NCBI GenBank assembly: GCA_963700395.1
Contig: CAVOXI010000001.1
Span: forward strand, 372,001-436,000
Direction: 5' to 3'
Length of the DNA: 64,000 bases
Origin: Prado023 sp963700395
Lineage (GTDB): Bacteria; Actinomycetota; Actinomycetes; S36-B12; CAIYMF01
The position numbers and the translations under genes are program-made. The stretch's first letter is position 1; every line of letters begins with the position of its first letter. This document shows, piece after piece, positions 41,273-51,203 of the stretch. Under the pieces are notes generated by a model, which made no database searches, was not told where the DNA came from, and saw nothing but the letters and a program-made list of their open reading frames with translations.

Positions 41273-43588
41273 CTAGCCCGTGACGGTGAACGACTTCATG
41301 AGGCTGGCTGTGGAGCTGTTGCCTGCGTAGACGTCGATCTGTCCCGGCTCGACGACGAACTTCCCACGGTTGTCGTAGAACCCGAAGTCGTCACGGTCCA
41401 GGGTGAAGGTGACTGTCGTGGTCTGACCCGGGTCGAGGGTCACCCGCTCGAAGCCGCGCAGGCGTCGCACGGGCTGCGAGAGGCTGGCCACGGGGTCATT
41501 GATGTAGAGCTGCGCGACCTCGTCGCCCTTGACCGTCCCTGTGTTGGTCACATCGACGGTCGCGGTGACCGTCCCGTTGCTGGGCACGCTGTCGGTGCTC
41601 AGGTTCAGGTTGGTCGTCTCGAAGGTTGTGTAGCTCAGCCCGTATCCGAAGGGGTACAGCGGATCGCAGGTGGCGAGGTCGCGGTACCGCGAGTTGTACT
41701 TCGACTTCACGTCGCAGGGGCGACCGGTGGGCTCGTGGTTGTAGTAGATCGGAACCTGTCCGACGTTCACCGGGAACGACACGGGCAGCTTGCCACCCGG
41801 GTTGACCGTCCCGAAGAGGACGTCTGCGACGGCGTTTCCGGCCTGGGTGCCTGGGAACCACGCCTCGAGGATCGCCGGGGACGGGCCGACGACGCCGTCG
41901 AGGGTCAACGGACGGCCGTTGAACAGCACGACGACGAACGGCTTGTTCGTCTTGGCGATGGCCGCGATCAGCTCCTCCTGCAGGCCCGGCAGGTCGATCT
42001 CGCTGCGTGCGGCAGCCTCAGCGCTCTGCCCGCGGGACTCGCCGAGGGCGAGGACCACCTGGTCGGCATTCTGCGCGGCGGTGACCGCCTCGGCGAAGCC
42101 CGCATCCGATCCGCACTCGTCAGCCGGCGTGTTGTTCGGCGGCTCCTTGTCGGCGATCGTGCAGCCCGCAGTGAAGGTGGTGTCCGGGTTCACGGCCTTG
42201 ATCCCGTCGTACACCGTGACCGCGTCCTCGTCCTTGCCCGTTGCCCCACCAGGGACCGAGCATGTCGTGCTGGTTGTCCCCGAGCGGGCCGATGACCGCG
42301 ATCTTCTTGCCGGTGGTCAGCGGAAGGGCGCCGCCCTCGTTCTTCAGCAGCACCATCGAGCGGCCGGCTGCCTCGCGTGCGGCGGCAACGGCGTCGGGCA
42401 GCAGGAGCTTGGACTCCGTGAGGCTCGGGTCGACGTAGGGGTTCTCGAACAGGCCCGGCGCGGAACTTGACGCGCAGGATCCGGCGCACCGCATCGTCGA
42501 TGCGCTTCATGCGAGATCCGACCGTCGGCCTTCAGCTGGGCGCCGTAGTCGCGGATGAACGTGCTGACCATCTCGGAGTCCGTGCCCGCGTTCAGCGCCT
42601 GCGCGGCGGCGTCGGGGCCGTCAGCGGCCACACCGTGGCCGCACGACCCGGTGTCCGGGGTCTTCGGCGGGCACACCCGCAGCTCGGCGACGGCGGTGTA
42701 GTCGCTCTCGATGAAGCCGTCGAAGCCCCACTCCTTCTTCAGCACGTCGGTCTCGAGGTACTTGTTGGCGCAGCCGGGCACACCGTTGATCGCGTTGAAG
42801 GAGCACATCACGGTGTCGGCTCCGGCCTCGATGGCGGCCTTGAACGGCGGCAGGTACAGGTTGCGCAGCCGTTGCTCGGACATGTCGGTGGTGTTGTAGT
42901 CCCGACCGCCCTCAGGCTGGCCGTAGGCGGCGTAGTGCTTCACGCTGGTGACGACCTTGTCGGGCGCGCTGTAGTCGGTGCCCTGGGCGCCCTTCACCTG
43001 GGCGACCGCGAACTCCGAGCCCAGGTACGGGTCCTCACCGGCACCCTCGACGATCCGGCCCCAGCGAGGCTCGTGGGAGACGTCGACCATCGGGCTGTAG
43101 ATCTGCTTCAGGCCGACCGCCGCCGATTCCCTGGCACCGTAGAGGGCGCCCTGGTAGGCCACATCCGGGTCGAAGCTGCTCGCCGCGCCGAGCGGGACGG
43201 GGAAGATCGTCCGGTAGCCGTGGATGGTGTCGTAGGCGAACAGGATCGGGATCCCCAACCGGGACTCCTCCACCGCGAGCTTCTGGAAGTGGTTGATCTT
43301 CACCGGGTCGATCAGGCTGAAGACCGACCCGACCCCGTTGCGCGCGTCCTCGTCGGTGATCTGGCCGTCGGACAGCAGCTGGATCTGCTGCAGCTTCTCC
43401 TCCAGCGTCATCTGGGCGAGGAGCTTGTCCACCCGCCGCTCGACGCCGCGGTCCTCCCCCTTCTGCTTCGCCTGCTGTGGCGCCACCCCCCCTTCAGGGA
43501 TGGTGGCGGCGACCCCCGAGCCCGCGACCGTGGCGGCGAGCCCGAAGGCCAGCGCACCGATGACAGCTTTGCCCAACCGTGGATACAT
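41273..43588 (-). CDS. Secreted glycoside hydrolase family 3 (beta-glucosidase-like; three frameshifts as sequenced)
   Basis: Exported beta-glycosidase of the BglX type, about 770 residues after correction. Signal peptide 1-28 (KAVIGALAFGLAATVAGSGVA). GH3 N-terminal barrel with FAYDTIHGYRTIFPVPL, VTSVKHYAAYGQPEGGRDYN and the nucleophile Asp in GFDGFIESDYTAVAEL; GH3 C-terminal domain with SMVLLKNEGGALPL and VVVLFNGRPLTL; fibronectin-like C-terminal domain with YPFGYGLSYTTFE. Extra bases near 42238, 42455 and 42511 break the frame; they sum to three. With them removed the junctions read KADGRIS-MKRIDDAVRRIL, FRAG-LFENPYVDPSL and GNGKDEDAVTVYDGI. ATG 43588 follows AAGGGA. It may cut beta-glucans or oligosaccharides. 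Confidence 0.9.
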
Positions 43589-43855
43589 GGATGATCCCTT
43601 CGCAGCAGCTCGGGGGCCGGTTGGCCCCTCGCGGTTCCCGGGCATGCGTCACGTGAGGTGAGCCCGGGGAGCGGTGCGCGGCCGGAACCAAGGCGTCCAC
43701 GGCGACGGTGATGCACCGGTGTCAACGTGCCTCTGCCTGTCCGCACCCGGATCGGGCCCGAAACGGGTGCTCTGAGACGTCCTGCAGTGAACCACTGCGC
43801 GCTTCCGAGCGTCAACGGGCTGGGCAGCCGACGCCCCAGGGGGTTCCGTCCGCAG

Positions 43856-45380
43856 TCAGCAGCTGCGCGTGCTGGGGACCGCTCCGGTCAGCAGGTAGCC
43901 GTCGACGGCATCGGAGACGCAGAGGTTCGAGTGCCCATAGGCGGTGTGCCCGAACCCGTCGTAGGTCAGGAGTGCGCCGGACTCGAGCTGCCCGGCCAGG
44001 GCGGTCGACCACGGGTAGGGCGCCGCGGGGTCGTGGGTGGTCCCGACGACCAGGACCGGGTCCGCCCCAGAGGCTGTCGTGGGTGCGGCTGTCCCGCTGG
44101 GCGGCACCGGCCACGCGCCGCAGAGGGCCGCGGTGTCGATCAGGAACCGCCCGAAGGTCGGGGACGCCTCGGCCAGCTGCTGGGAGTACGCGGTGAGCTG
44201 CTCGGGTGGTCAACCGGGCTGGGGAGTCGAGGCAGGTGATCGCCGTCGACGCCTCGAACGCATTCCCCGGGTAGTGCCCGTCAGTGCTCCGTCCCGCGCC
44301 GGCGTCGGCCATCGCCATCAGGGGAGCGCCATCGGCCCGGTCCAGTGCGGCGGTCAGCGCGGTGCTCAGGTCGGGCCAGGTCTGGTCGTCGGCAACGCCC
44401 TGCATGAGCGCGCCGACAGCCAGAGGTGCGGTGAGGTCACGGCCAGAGCCGGTCGCCAGCGGCTGCGTGGCAAGGTCGGTCAGCAGGTCGCGGAACCGGT
44501 CGAGGGCTGCCGCGCTGGGTGCGGGCAGCGGGCAGCTCGCGGAGTTCAGGCAGTACGCCACGTATCTGCCCAGCGCGTACTCGAACCCCGCGGCCAGGCC
44601 GAGCGTGCGCTGCGTGTCGTCCATGGTGGGGTCCAGGCCGGCGTCCAGGACCATCCGGCCCACCCGCGCCGGGAACAGGTCGGCATACCTCGCGCCCAGC
44701 TCCGTGCCGTAGGAGACCCCCAGGTACGTCAGCCGGTCATCGCCGAGGACCGCGCGGACGATGTCGAGATCTCGGGCCGCGGACGCGGTGTCCACGTGGG
44801 CGAGCAGGTCGCCGGCGTCGTGGGCGCACCCGTCGGCGATGGAGGATGCGTCCGCGGCGCGCCGGGCGGGGCCGCCCTGGGCAGCCACGTCGTAGCCCGG
44901 GCTGCGCCAGGCGTCGAGCTGGGCGTCGGTCACGCAGCTGACCGGCGTGGATCCACCGACCCCCCGCGGGTCGACGCCGACGAGGTCGAACACGTCGCGG
45001 ACCTCGCCGCCGACCACTTTCGCAGCGCCGTCGAGGGCGCCCACGGCTGAGAGCCCGGGTCCTCCCGGGTTGATGACCAACGAGCCCAGCCTCGTGCGTG
45101 CGTTCCGGGCCGGGACACGGGCGAGGGCCAGCTCGAGGGACCCGGCATCGGGGTGGGCGTAGTCACGTGGAACGGTCAGCGTCGTGCACTCTCGGTGGGC
45201 GAGCGGGCAGTCTGCCCACGTGGCGACCTGCGCGTAGTAGCCGGCAACAGTGGGATCGGGTGCCACTGGCGGGGACACAGGCGGCAGCGGGATCGGCTCA
45301 GGCAACCGGTCCGCGCACCCGGTCAGGGCCAGGATTGCCGCCAGCCCGAGCCGGGGGAACCAGCCACGCGACCATGTCAC
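43856..45380 (-). CDS. Lipoprotein alpha/beta-hydrolase, tripeptidyl aminopeptidase (Tap) type (frameshifted as sequenced)
   Basis: Exported serine peptidase, about 507 residues. The N-terminus is a lipoprotein signal (WFPRLGLAAILALTGCADR, lipobox LTGC), so it is anchored to the outer face of the membrane. Alpha/beta-hydrolase features: GSLVINPGGPGLSAVG oxyanion region, DLVGVDPRGVGGSTPV, nucleophile elbow YLGVSYGTELGARYADLFP, catalytic Asp near GTTHDPAAPYPW, and His in YDGFGHTAYG. An extra base in GGG at 44204-44206 breaks the frame; removed, ARLTT continues into EQLTAYSQQLAEASPTFGRF. Similar to Streptomyces Tap and mycobacterial Hip1-type enzymes. Confidence 0.88.
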
Positions 45381-45477
45381 GGCACCCCATCCTGCTCCTG
45401 CGCCGCTACCGCGCGGGTGGGCAGGGCTGCCGCTGCGATTCGGCGTTCCCGTCCCCCTGCGCCCCAGGGCAGCACGC

Positions 45478-46113
45478 CTACTCCTGGCCCCGCTGGCGGC
45501 CGAGCGTGGCGAGGAGGTCCTCGTGGACCTCGAACCAGACCGCGTGACACGAGTCGATCCCCACGCCGTCGACCCAGCCGCGCTCGCCGCGCTCCACGCG
45601 TGCGAGCGCGTCAGCGTACCGATCGGCGTACCCACTGAACCGGGCGAGCTCATCCGCGACTGCGTCGACCAGCGGCGCCATCCGGCGTCCCAGCGAACCC
45701 AGGGAGTCCAGGACGCGGCCATCCCAGCGGAAGTCGGTGTGGTCGTTGGCCGCCATGGGCGCGTCGATGAGGGGGCGGAGCTGCCAGTCGGTGCACGCAG
45801 CCTGGAAGCGGGCATTCAGCGGCAGGAAGGCCGAATGCGCGTCGCCCACCACCCCGGACGCGCCGGACTCGGCCAGCTCAGCGGCGAGCTGCCGCTCATC
45901 CTCCCGACGTCCGGCCTCCGTCAGCGCCCACCCCCGATCGCCCGCGAAATCCACGCGCTGGGCCCATCCGTGGGCTTCGAAGTCGAGCAGGTGCTCTGTG
46001 ACCTCGTCGAGGTCGAGCGAGAATCGTCGGGCGACCTTGATCTCATCGGCCATCCCCTTGAGTCGAATGGCATGCAACGCCAGCAGCGACGGTGCTGAGA
46101 CGAACGGCTTCAC
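45478..46113 (-). CDS. Putative winged-helix regulator
   Basis: About 211 residues. The N-terminal 80 residues look like a winged helix-turn-helix: LLALHAIRLKGMADEIKVAR, LDLDEVTEHLLDFEAHGWAQ, GDRGWALTEAGRREDER. The rest is helical, acidic and not recognised, possibly a ligand-binding part. The start is GTG 46113: GGGGAGG ends directly at an ATG (46119), too close to use, and stands 6 nt before this GTG. No adjacent obvious target; the upstream VOC gene is on the same strand 140 nt away. Confidence 0.6.
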   Translation of the reverse strand: MKPFVSAPSLLALHAIRLKGMADEIKVARRFSLDLDEVTEHLLDFEAHGWAQRVDFAGDRGWALTEAGRREDERQLAAELAESGASGVVGDAHSAFLPLNARFQAACTDWQLRPLIDAPMAANDHTDFRWDGRVLDSLGSLGRRMAPLVDAVADELARFSGYADRYADALARVERGERGWVDGVGIDSCHAVWFEVHEDLLATLGRQRGQE

Positions 46114-46191
46114 GGTCATCCTCCCCACGAGCGGCACCGCCGCCCTCTCGCCGCCCACGACACATCAGGACTCGGGAGCCACCAACTCCTC

Positions 46192-46245
46192 CATGGCGTG
46201 TCGCCGCGTGCCACCGCGGGCATCCTGCATGGCGTGTCGCCGCGT
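46192..46245. repeat. Two 18-bp direct repeats, 36 bp apart
   Basis: CATGGCGTGTCGCCGCGT occurs at 46192-46209 and 46228-46245 in the gap upstream of the winged-helix gene. It may be an operator pair or chance duplication. Confidence 0.5.
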
Positions 46246-46256
46246 CCAGGCGGCGG

Positions 46257-46667
46257 TCACCCTGTGGCGGCGATGTTGACCATCCAGCTCACGCCGAACC
46301 TGTCGGTGCACTGCCCGAACACATCGCCCCACATCTGCTTCTCAAGGGGCATCGTCACGGAACCGCCTTCGGCCAGGCCGTCCCAGTACCCGCGCAGCTG
46401 GGCCTCGTCGTCCCCGCTGAGGCTGATCGTGATGGCCCCACCGGGCTGGTGGTCCATGCCGGGAGGGGTGTCCGCGCCCATCAGCGTGAAGCCGCTGGGG
46501 GTCTGCAGGTTCCCGTGCATGATCAGGTCCTCGATCGGCGTGCCGGCCTGGCCGAACTCACCGAAGGTGCTGAACGTCAGGTCGCCGCCGAAGACGTCGC
46601 GATAGTGCTCCATGGCGGCACGGGCGTTGCCGGCGAAGCTGATGTAGGGGTTCAACGTGGCGGCCAT
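46257..46667 (-). CDS. VOC/PhnB-like protein
   Basis: 136 residues of the vicinal-oxygen-chelate (glyoxalase) fold, PhnB/YdcX-like group. NPYISFAGNARAAMEHYRDVFGG at the start and VFGQCTDRFGVSWMVNIA at the end are the family marks, with MWGDVFG before it. These small proteins are often of unknown function; some have demethylase or resistance roles. The ATG at 46667 follows GAGGAGG at 5 nt. Confidence 0.88.
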   Translation of the reverse strand: MAATLNPYISFAGNARAAMEHYRDVFGGDLTFSTFGEFGQAGTPIEDLIMHGNLQTPSGFTLMGADTPPGMDHQPGGAITISLSGDDEAQLRGYWDGLAEGGSVTMPLEKQMWGDVFGQCTDRFGVSWMVNIAATG

Positions 46668-46725
46668 GGGTCCTCCTCGACGCGTGGGTCCTCGGAGAGG
46701 CAAACCTAGGTCACCCGCCGGCCGG

Positions 46726-46766
46726 GCGTCCATACCCGCAACCCGCGGCGTCCGTACCCGCAACCC
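46726..46766. repeat. Two 19-bp near-identical direct repeats, 22 bp apart
   Basis: GCGTCCRTACCCGCAACCC at 46726-46744 and 46748-46766 differ at one base. They lie between the aminotransferase stop and the VOC start, within the VOC upstream region. Confidence 0.45.
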
Positions 46767-46791
46767 ACGTCAGGGCCACGGCGGGGCCGCC

Positions 46792-48007
46792 CTAGCGTCG
46801 CTTGGTCTCGAGGAATCCGGCGATCCGGTCGATGGCGAACGTGAGGTCCTCGACGCTGGGCAGGGTGACGATGCGCACGTGGTCCGGCGTGGGCCAGTTG
46901 AAGCCCGTGCCGTTGGTGATCAGGATGTGCGTGGCCCGCAGCAGCTCGATGACGAAGGCCTGGTCGTCGTCGATGGGGTAGACCTCCGGGTCGAGCCGGG
47001 GGAACAGGTACAGCGCACCAGCCGGCTTGACGCAGGACACTCCGGGGATCTGCGTCAGGAGTTCATGGGCCACGTCGCGCTGGGCCATCAGCCGCCCGCC
47101 GGGCAGGATGAGGTCGTTGATGCTCTGGTGGCCTCCGAGGGCGGTCTGGATGGCGTGCTGGGCGGGCACGTTGGCGCACATCCGCATGTTGGCCAGGAGG
47201 GTCAGCCCCTCGAGGAAGTCCGAGGCCCGGTGCCGGGCACCGGTGACCGCGACCCATCCGCTGCGGAACCCGGCGACCCGGTACGCCTTGGACAGGCCGC
47301 TGAACGTCAGGCAGAGGATGTCCTCCGCGAACGTCGCGGCGTGCACGTGCTGGGCCCCGTCGTAGAGGATCTTCTCGTAGATCTCGTCGGCCAGGAGGAC
47401 CAGGTCGTGGCGCGTGGCGAGCTCCACGAACCCCCGGATGATGGCGTGCGAGTACACGGCTCCGGTCGGGTTGTTGGGGTTGATCAGGACCAGCGCCTTC
47501 GTCCGCTCGGTGATCCGTGACTCGATGTCCTCCAGGTCGGGGTTCCACGCCATCGGACTCGTCGCACAGGTAGTGGACCGCGCGCCCGCCGGTCAGCGTC
47601 ACGGCCGCGGTCCACAGCGGGTAGTCGGGCGCCGGGACGAGGATCTCGTCGCCGTCGTCGACCAGCGCCTGCAGGGTCATCGAGATCATCTCGCTGACTC
47701 CGTTGCCGAGGAAGACGTCATCGACCGTGACATCCAGGAGTCCCTCGTCCTGGTAGAACTGCGCCACCGCCGTCCTCGCCTCGTAGATGCCCCGGGAGTC
47801 CGAGTACCCCTGCGATGAGGGGAGGTGGTGGATCATGTCGACCAGGATCGACTCGGGCGCCCCGAAGCCGAACGGGGCAGGGTTGCCGATGTTCAGCTTC
47901 ATGACCGAGTGGCCCTCAGCCTCGAGCCGGTTGGCCTCGACGAGGATGGGTCCGCGGACGTCGTAACGGACGTTCAGCAGCTTCGAGGACTGGCGGATCG
48001 GACGCAT
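46792..48007 (-). CDS. Alanine-type PLP aminotransferase (frameshifted as sequenced)
   Basis: Class I/II aminotransferase of the AlaA (alanine/valine-pyruvate) type, 404 residues. N-terminal RYDVRGPILVEANRLEAEGH, cofactor pocket LGNGVSEMISMTLQALVDDG, PAPDYPLWTAAVTLTGG, VLINPNNPTGAVYSHAI, ADEIYEKILYDG and the PLP lysine in TFSGLSKAYRVAGFRSGW. An extra base near 47551 breaks the frame; removed, LCDESD continues into AWNPDLEDIESRI. The ATG at 48007 is divergent from the PrmC-like gene. Likely transfers amino groups between glutamate and pyruvate. Confidence 0.9.
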
Positions 48008-48071
48008 GCGGCAATCCTCGCATCACCTCCGCCCCTGACTTGCAGGCTGTTCGTCGGTGACCGGGTTGCGA

Positions 48072-48077
48072 TAGCGT
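48072..48077 (+). promoter_or_regulatory. -10 hexamer TAGCGT (PrmC-like gene)
   Basis: TAGCGT. The position 6 nt downstream is an ATT (48084), in frame with the methyltransferase, not a normal RTG codon. See the finding on this start. Confidence 0.4.
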
Positions 48078-48128
48078 GCGCGCATTCTGGGAACCAATGC
48101 AGCATCCGACTCGGTCCACCTCGATGTC

Positions 48129-49028
48129 GTGGCGCGTCTGCGCGCCGCGGGGTGCGTGTTCGCCGAGGACGAGGCGCAGTTGCTCGTCTCGTCGGCCCGC
48201 ACGCCTGCCCAGCTCGAGTCCTGGGTGCGACGTCGGGCCTCGGGCGAGCCCCTGGAGCAGGTGCTCGGATGGGTCGAGTTCCTCGGCCTGCGGGTCGCGG
48301 TCGATCCCGGCGTGTTCGTCCCACGCCGGCGCACCGAACTGCTGGCCCGGCAGGCCGTGGCGCTGGCCCGTCCGGGTGACGTGGTGCTCGACCTGTGCTG
48401 CGGATCGGGTGCCGTCGGTGCTGCGGTCGCCGCCAGCGTTGCGGGCGTCGAGCTGCACCTTGCCGACATCGACGCAGCCGCCGTGCGGTGCGCCCGGCGG
48501 AATCTCGCAGACCGATCGGCGCACGTGCACCACGGTGACCTGTACGCGGCGCTGCCCCCTGCGCTGGCGGGCCGCATCGATGTCGTCGTCGTGAACGCAC
48601 CCTACGTGCCGACGGGCCAGATCAGGCTCCTCCCACCCGAGGCCAGGCAGCACGAGCCCACGAGGGCACTCGACGGGGGTGCCGACGGGCTGGAGGTGCA
48701 GCGACGGGCGGTGGCAGGTGCCGGGACGTGGATCGCCCCAGGTGGCCACCTCCTGGTCGAGACGAGCAACCACCTGCTCGCGGGGACGCAGGAGCTGCTC
48801 ACCGACGCGGGCCTCAGCCAGTACGTGGTCCGAGATGACGAGGTGGGCGCCACGGTCGTCGTGGGGCGGGTCGCGGGCGATGATCGCCGACCGAGAGATT
48901 CGAGGCAACCAGGCCCCGCCCGCGTGAAGGCCAGGCCGCCCGGGCTTGGGCCCGATCCTTCCGTCAGACCCGGAGGAATGCGGACTGCGCCCAATCGAAC
49001 TGCCGAGCCAGCCCTTCGCCCAAACTGA
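48129..49028 (+). CDS. PrmC-related protein-glutamine methyltransferase
   Basis: SAM-dependent methyltransferase related to PrmC/HemK but of unknown target. RLRAAGCVFAEDEAQLLVSSA and ASGEPLEQVLGWVEFLGLRV match the PrmC N-terminal part. VVLDLCCGSGAVGAAVAA is the SAM motif I, and VVVNAPYVPTGQI replaces the NPPY substrate motif with NAPY. This matches a known actinobacterial PrmC-like group. The GTG at 48129 is conservative: homologous-looking sequence extends back to 48084. The last ~45 residues after VVVGRV look unrelated, are Arg/Pro-rich and overlap the convergent epimerase gene by 65 nt, so the true stop may be earlier. Confidence 0.8.
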   Translation: MARLRAAGCVFAEDEAQLLVSSARTPAQLESWVRRRASGEPLEQVLGWVEFLGLRVAVDPGVFVPRRRTELLARQAVALARPGDVVLDLCCGSGAVGAAVAASVAGVELHLADIDAAAVRCARRNLADRSAHVHHGDLYAALPPALAGRIDVVVVNAPYVPTGQIRLLPPEARQHEPTRALDGGADGLEVQRRAVAGAGTWIAPGGHLLVETSNHLLAGTQELLTDAGLSQYVVRDDEVGATVVVGRVAGDDRRPRDSRQPGPARVKARPPGLGPDPSVRPGGMRTAPNRTAEPALRPN

Positions 49029-49914
49029 CCTTAGGCTTCCACCCGAGGGCGGCGTTGATCCGGTCGGTTCGACCACCAGTCCGAGTCACGTCACCTGCCA
49101 CGGACGGAGTCCTTACGATATTCAGAGGCTCCGCGGCCAACCTACCAACCATGTCGATGATCTCGTTCATCGTCGCGGGTGAGCCGCCCGCGACGTTGAA
49201 GACAGACCCTGGCTTGACGGGCTCCAACCCACAGCGAAGGGTCGCGTCCACGACATCGTCCACAAACGTGAAATCCCGGATCTGAGTTCCGGAGCCATGA
49301 AGCGGGAAGGACCTGCCGGTGAGAGCCGCATCGATCAGCTTCATGATTGCCAGATCGGGTCGTTGCCGAGGGCCGAAGACCGTGAAGTAACGCAGGCTGA
49401 CAGTCTCGAGCCCGAAGTTGGCGGTGTACAGGCTGCAGAGGTGCTCGGCAGCCAGCTTGGTGACTCCGTATGGGCTGAATGGGGCCGGAACGTCATCCTC
49501 CGCCGTGGGGTATCGGTCCGCGTTGCCGTAGAGCGACGAGCTGCTCGCGTAGACGACGCGGCCCACTCCCGCCTTGAGGCTGGCCTCGAGCAACTTCTGT
49601 GTGGCCAGTACGTTCAGCCGCAAGTACTCCTCGAAGCCTGAGTCCCAGGAACCTCGAACGCCCGGTTGCCCCGCCAGGTGGTAGACGACATCGACCCCCT
49701 CCAGCAGGGGCGTGAGGTCGGCGTCGACCAGATCGGACTCGACCAGGGTGAACTCGCCCGAGGCCAGGGGCCCCACGAGGTTGGCCTCCTTCCGCAGGCG
49801 GCTGTAGTAGGGGGTGAACGAGTCGACACCCGTCACCCTGAACCCACGTGCGAGAAGAGCCTCGACGAGGTGACTCCCGATGAACCCAGCCGCACCAGTC
49901 ACGAGTGCCCTCAT
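48964..49914 (-). CDS. NAD-dependent sugar epimerase/dehydratase
   Basis: Extended short-chain dehydrogenase that changes a nucleotide sugar, 316 residues. NAD site VTGAAGFIGSHLVEALL, then GVDSFTPYYSRLRKEANL (like UDP-glucuronate 4-epimerases), YASSSSLYG and the catalytic SPYGVTKLAAEHL (Tyr-x-x-x-Lys), SLRYFTVFGPRQRPDLAI, and DFTFVDDVVDAT. Most likely a UDP-glucuronate or UDP-glucose 4-epimerase supplying sugars to the polysaccharide. The ATG at 49914 follows GGAGG and overlaps the GT2 stop by 4 bases. Last gene of the polysaccharide locus seen here. Confidence 0.9.
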   Translation of the reverse strand: MRALVTGAAGFIGSHLVEALLARGFRVTGVDSFTPYYSRLRKEANLVGPLASGEFTLVESDLVDADLTPLLEGVDVVYHLAGQPGVRGSWDSGFEEYLRLNVLATQKLLEASLKAGVGRVVYASSSSLYGNADRYPTAEDDVPAPFSPYGVTKLAAEHLCSLYTANFGLETVSLRYFTVFGPRQRPDLAIMKLIDAALTGRSFPLHGSGTQIRDFTFVDDVVDATLRCGLEPVKPGSVFNVAGGSPATMNEIIDMVGRLAAEPLNIVRTPSVAGDVTRTGGRTDRINAALGWKPKVSLGEGLARQFDWAQSAFLRV

Positions 49915-51179
49915 TGTGTTCCTCCGCTCCCAGAAAGTGCAGGGATCGCCGGAGCAGGAAGACGCTCGACCTTCTGCCAGAGATGAAGCGTCTTCCGACC
50001 GGTCAGGTAGTGCTGCAGCCCCTCTGCCGAGGCGAGGTTGGATTTCGTGAGGTATCGCGCGGCCGAGGCCGCCGCTCGAAACTGGCGGGGCCCCGGGGTC
50101 CTGGGTCCCAAACAGGCAAGGCCGTAGAACGCCAGCTGACCCACCAGGGCCGCGCGCGCGAGCCTCTGGTCGCGTTTCCCCACTCCCACAGCTACGTCCG
50201 CGGCGTTCGCTATGAATGAGCCGGCCATGGTGAACGGGAGTAGGAGACGTAGGTACTTGTGGGAGGTGACTTCCCACAGCACAACTGGCCGATCCAGAGG
50301 GAGGGTCTCCTTCCACCAGGCGAGCGCCTGCCAGCGGCCGGCAGCGATCCGACGACGCCTCACTGCGTCAGCCTCGGCCGAGGAGGCCGTTGGCTCCAGG
50401 CTGAGCGCCCGCGGCGCGTAAGCAACATTGAATCCGGCTCGCGCGACCTGCATGGCGATGAAGAAGTCGTCCTGCACCAGCCCAGGGGGGAACACCGGTA
50501 CCAGCTCGCGTCGTACGGCCAGCAACTCCCCGATCACTCCCGTACAGCAGCCCAACTGGGACTCGGCCTGCTTGATCGCCGACTCGTAGCGCCAGTAGAG
50601 CTTCTCCCCCACTGTCAAGGCCTCGACTCCCCCGTCCACGACCTTGGCGCCGGTGACTGCCCCGACTTGGGGATCGGCGAAGGGCCTCACCAACTCGGAG
50701 ATGGCATCTGGTGGGCACAGGTTGTTGGCGTCCATGAACACGATCACGTCGCCCTTCGAGGCCTCAACGCCACGTTCCATGGCGCGGGCCTTTCCCTCGC
50801 GTCCTGGTCGATGCAGGACGCGAACCCGCCCCCCTGACTCGCGCCGTGCCACGGCTTCTGTCCCGTCATCAGAGCCGTCAGTGACGATGACGAACTGAAT
50901 CCGATCTGCGGGGTACTCCAGTGACAACAGGTTCCTGACCTTGCCCGCAATGCTGTCGCACTCGTTGAAGGCCGCAACGACCACGCTGACGAAGGGGGGT
51001 GTTGACGAGTCCAGGCTCTCGACGGCCTTTCGTCTGGATAGGGCCACGACCGTCATCGGATAGCCTACGTATACGTACCCGGTCACGACCCCGAGTGACG
51101 CTGCAATGACACCAAGCACTGGCACCCAACTCCTGCCTGCCATGACTGCAGCGCCGAGGACTCCACGCCCGGGCCACAT
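49911..51179 (-). CDS. GT2 family glycosyltransferase, membrane-bound
   Basis: Transfers a sugar from a nucleotide donor. 422 residues: N-terminal membrane helix (VLGVIAASLGVVTGYVYVGY), GT-A domain with VSVVVAAFNECDSIAGKVRN, IVTDGSDDGTEAVAR, VIVFMDANNLCPPDAI (metal site), GLVQDDFFIAMQVARAG and RRIAAGRWQALAWW (Q/RxxRW-like), and C-terminal hydrophobic stretches. The pattern is of processive-type synthases, though a single-sugar enzyme is possible. Start ATG 51179; ATG 51143 is also possible, neither with a good Shine-Dalgarno. Begins 24 nt after the sugar transferase stop. Confidence 0.88.
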   Translation of the reverse strand: MWPGRGVLGAAVMAGRSWVPVLGVIAASLGVVTGYVYVGYPMTVVALSRRKAVESLDSSTPPFVSVVVAAFNECDSIAGKVRNLLSLEYPADRIQFVIVTDGSDDGTEAVARRESGGRVRVLHRPGREGKARAMERGVEASKGDVIVFMDANNLCPPDAISELVRPFADPQVGAVTGAKVVDGGVEALTVGEKLYWRYESAIKQAESQLGCCTGVIGELLAVRRELVPVFPPGLVQDDFFIAMQVARAGFNVAYAPRALSLEPTASSAEADAVRRRRIAAGRWQALAWWKETLPLDRPVVLWEVTSHKYLRLLLPFTMAGSFIANAADVAVGVGKRDQRLARAALVGQLAFYGLACLGPRTPGPRQFRAAASAARYLTKSNLASAEGLQHYLTGRKTLHLWQKVERLPAPAIPALSGSGGTQ

Positions 51180-51203
51180 TCGTGGGACTCAAGGACCTTC
51201 GAC

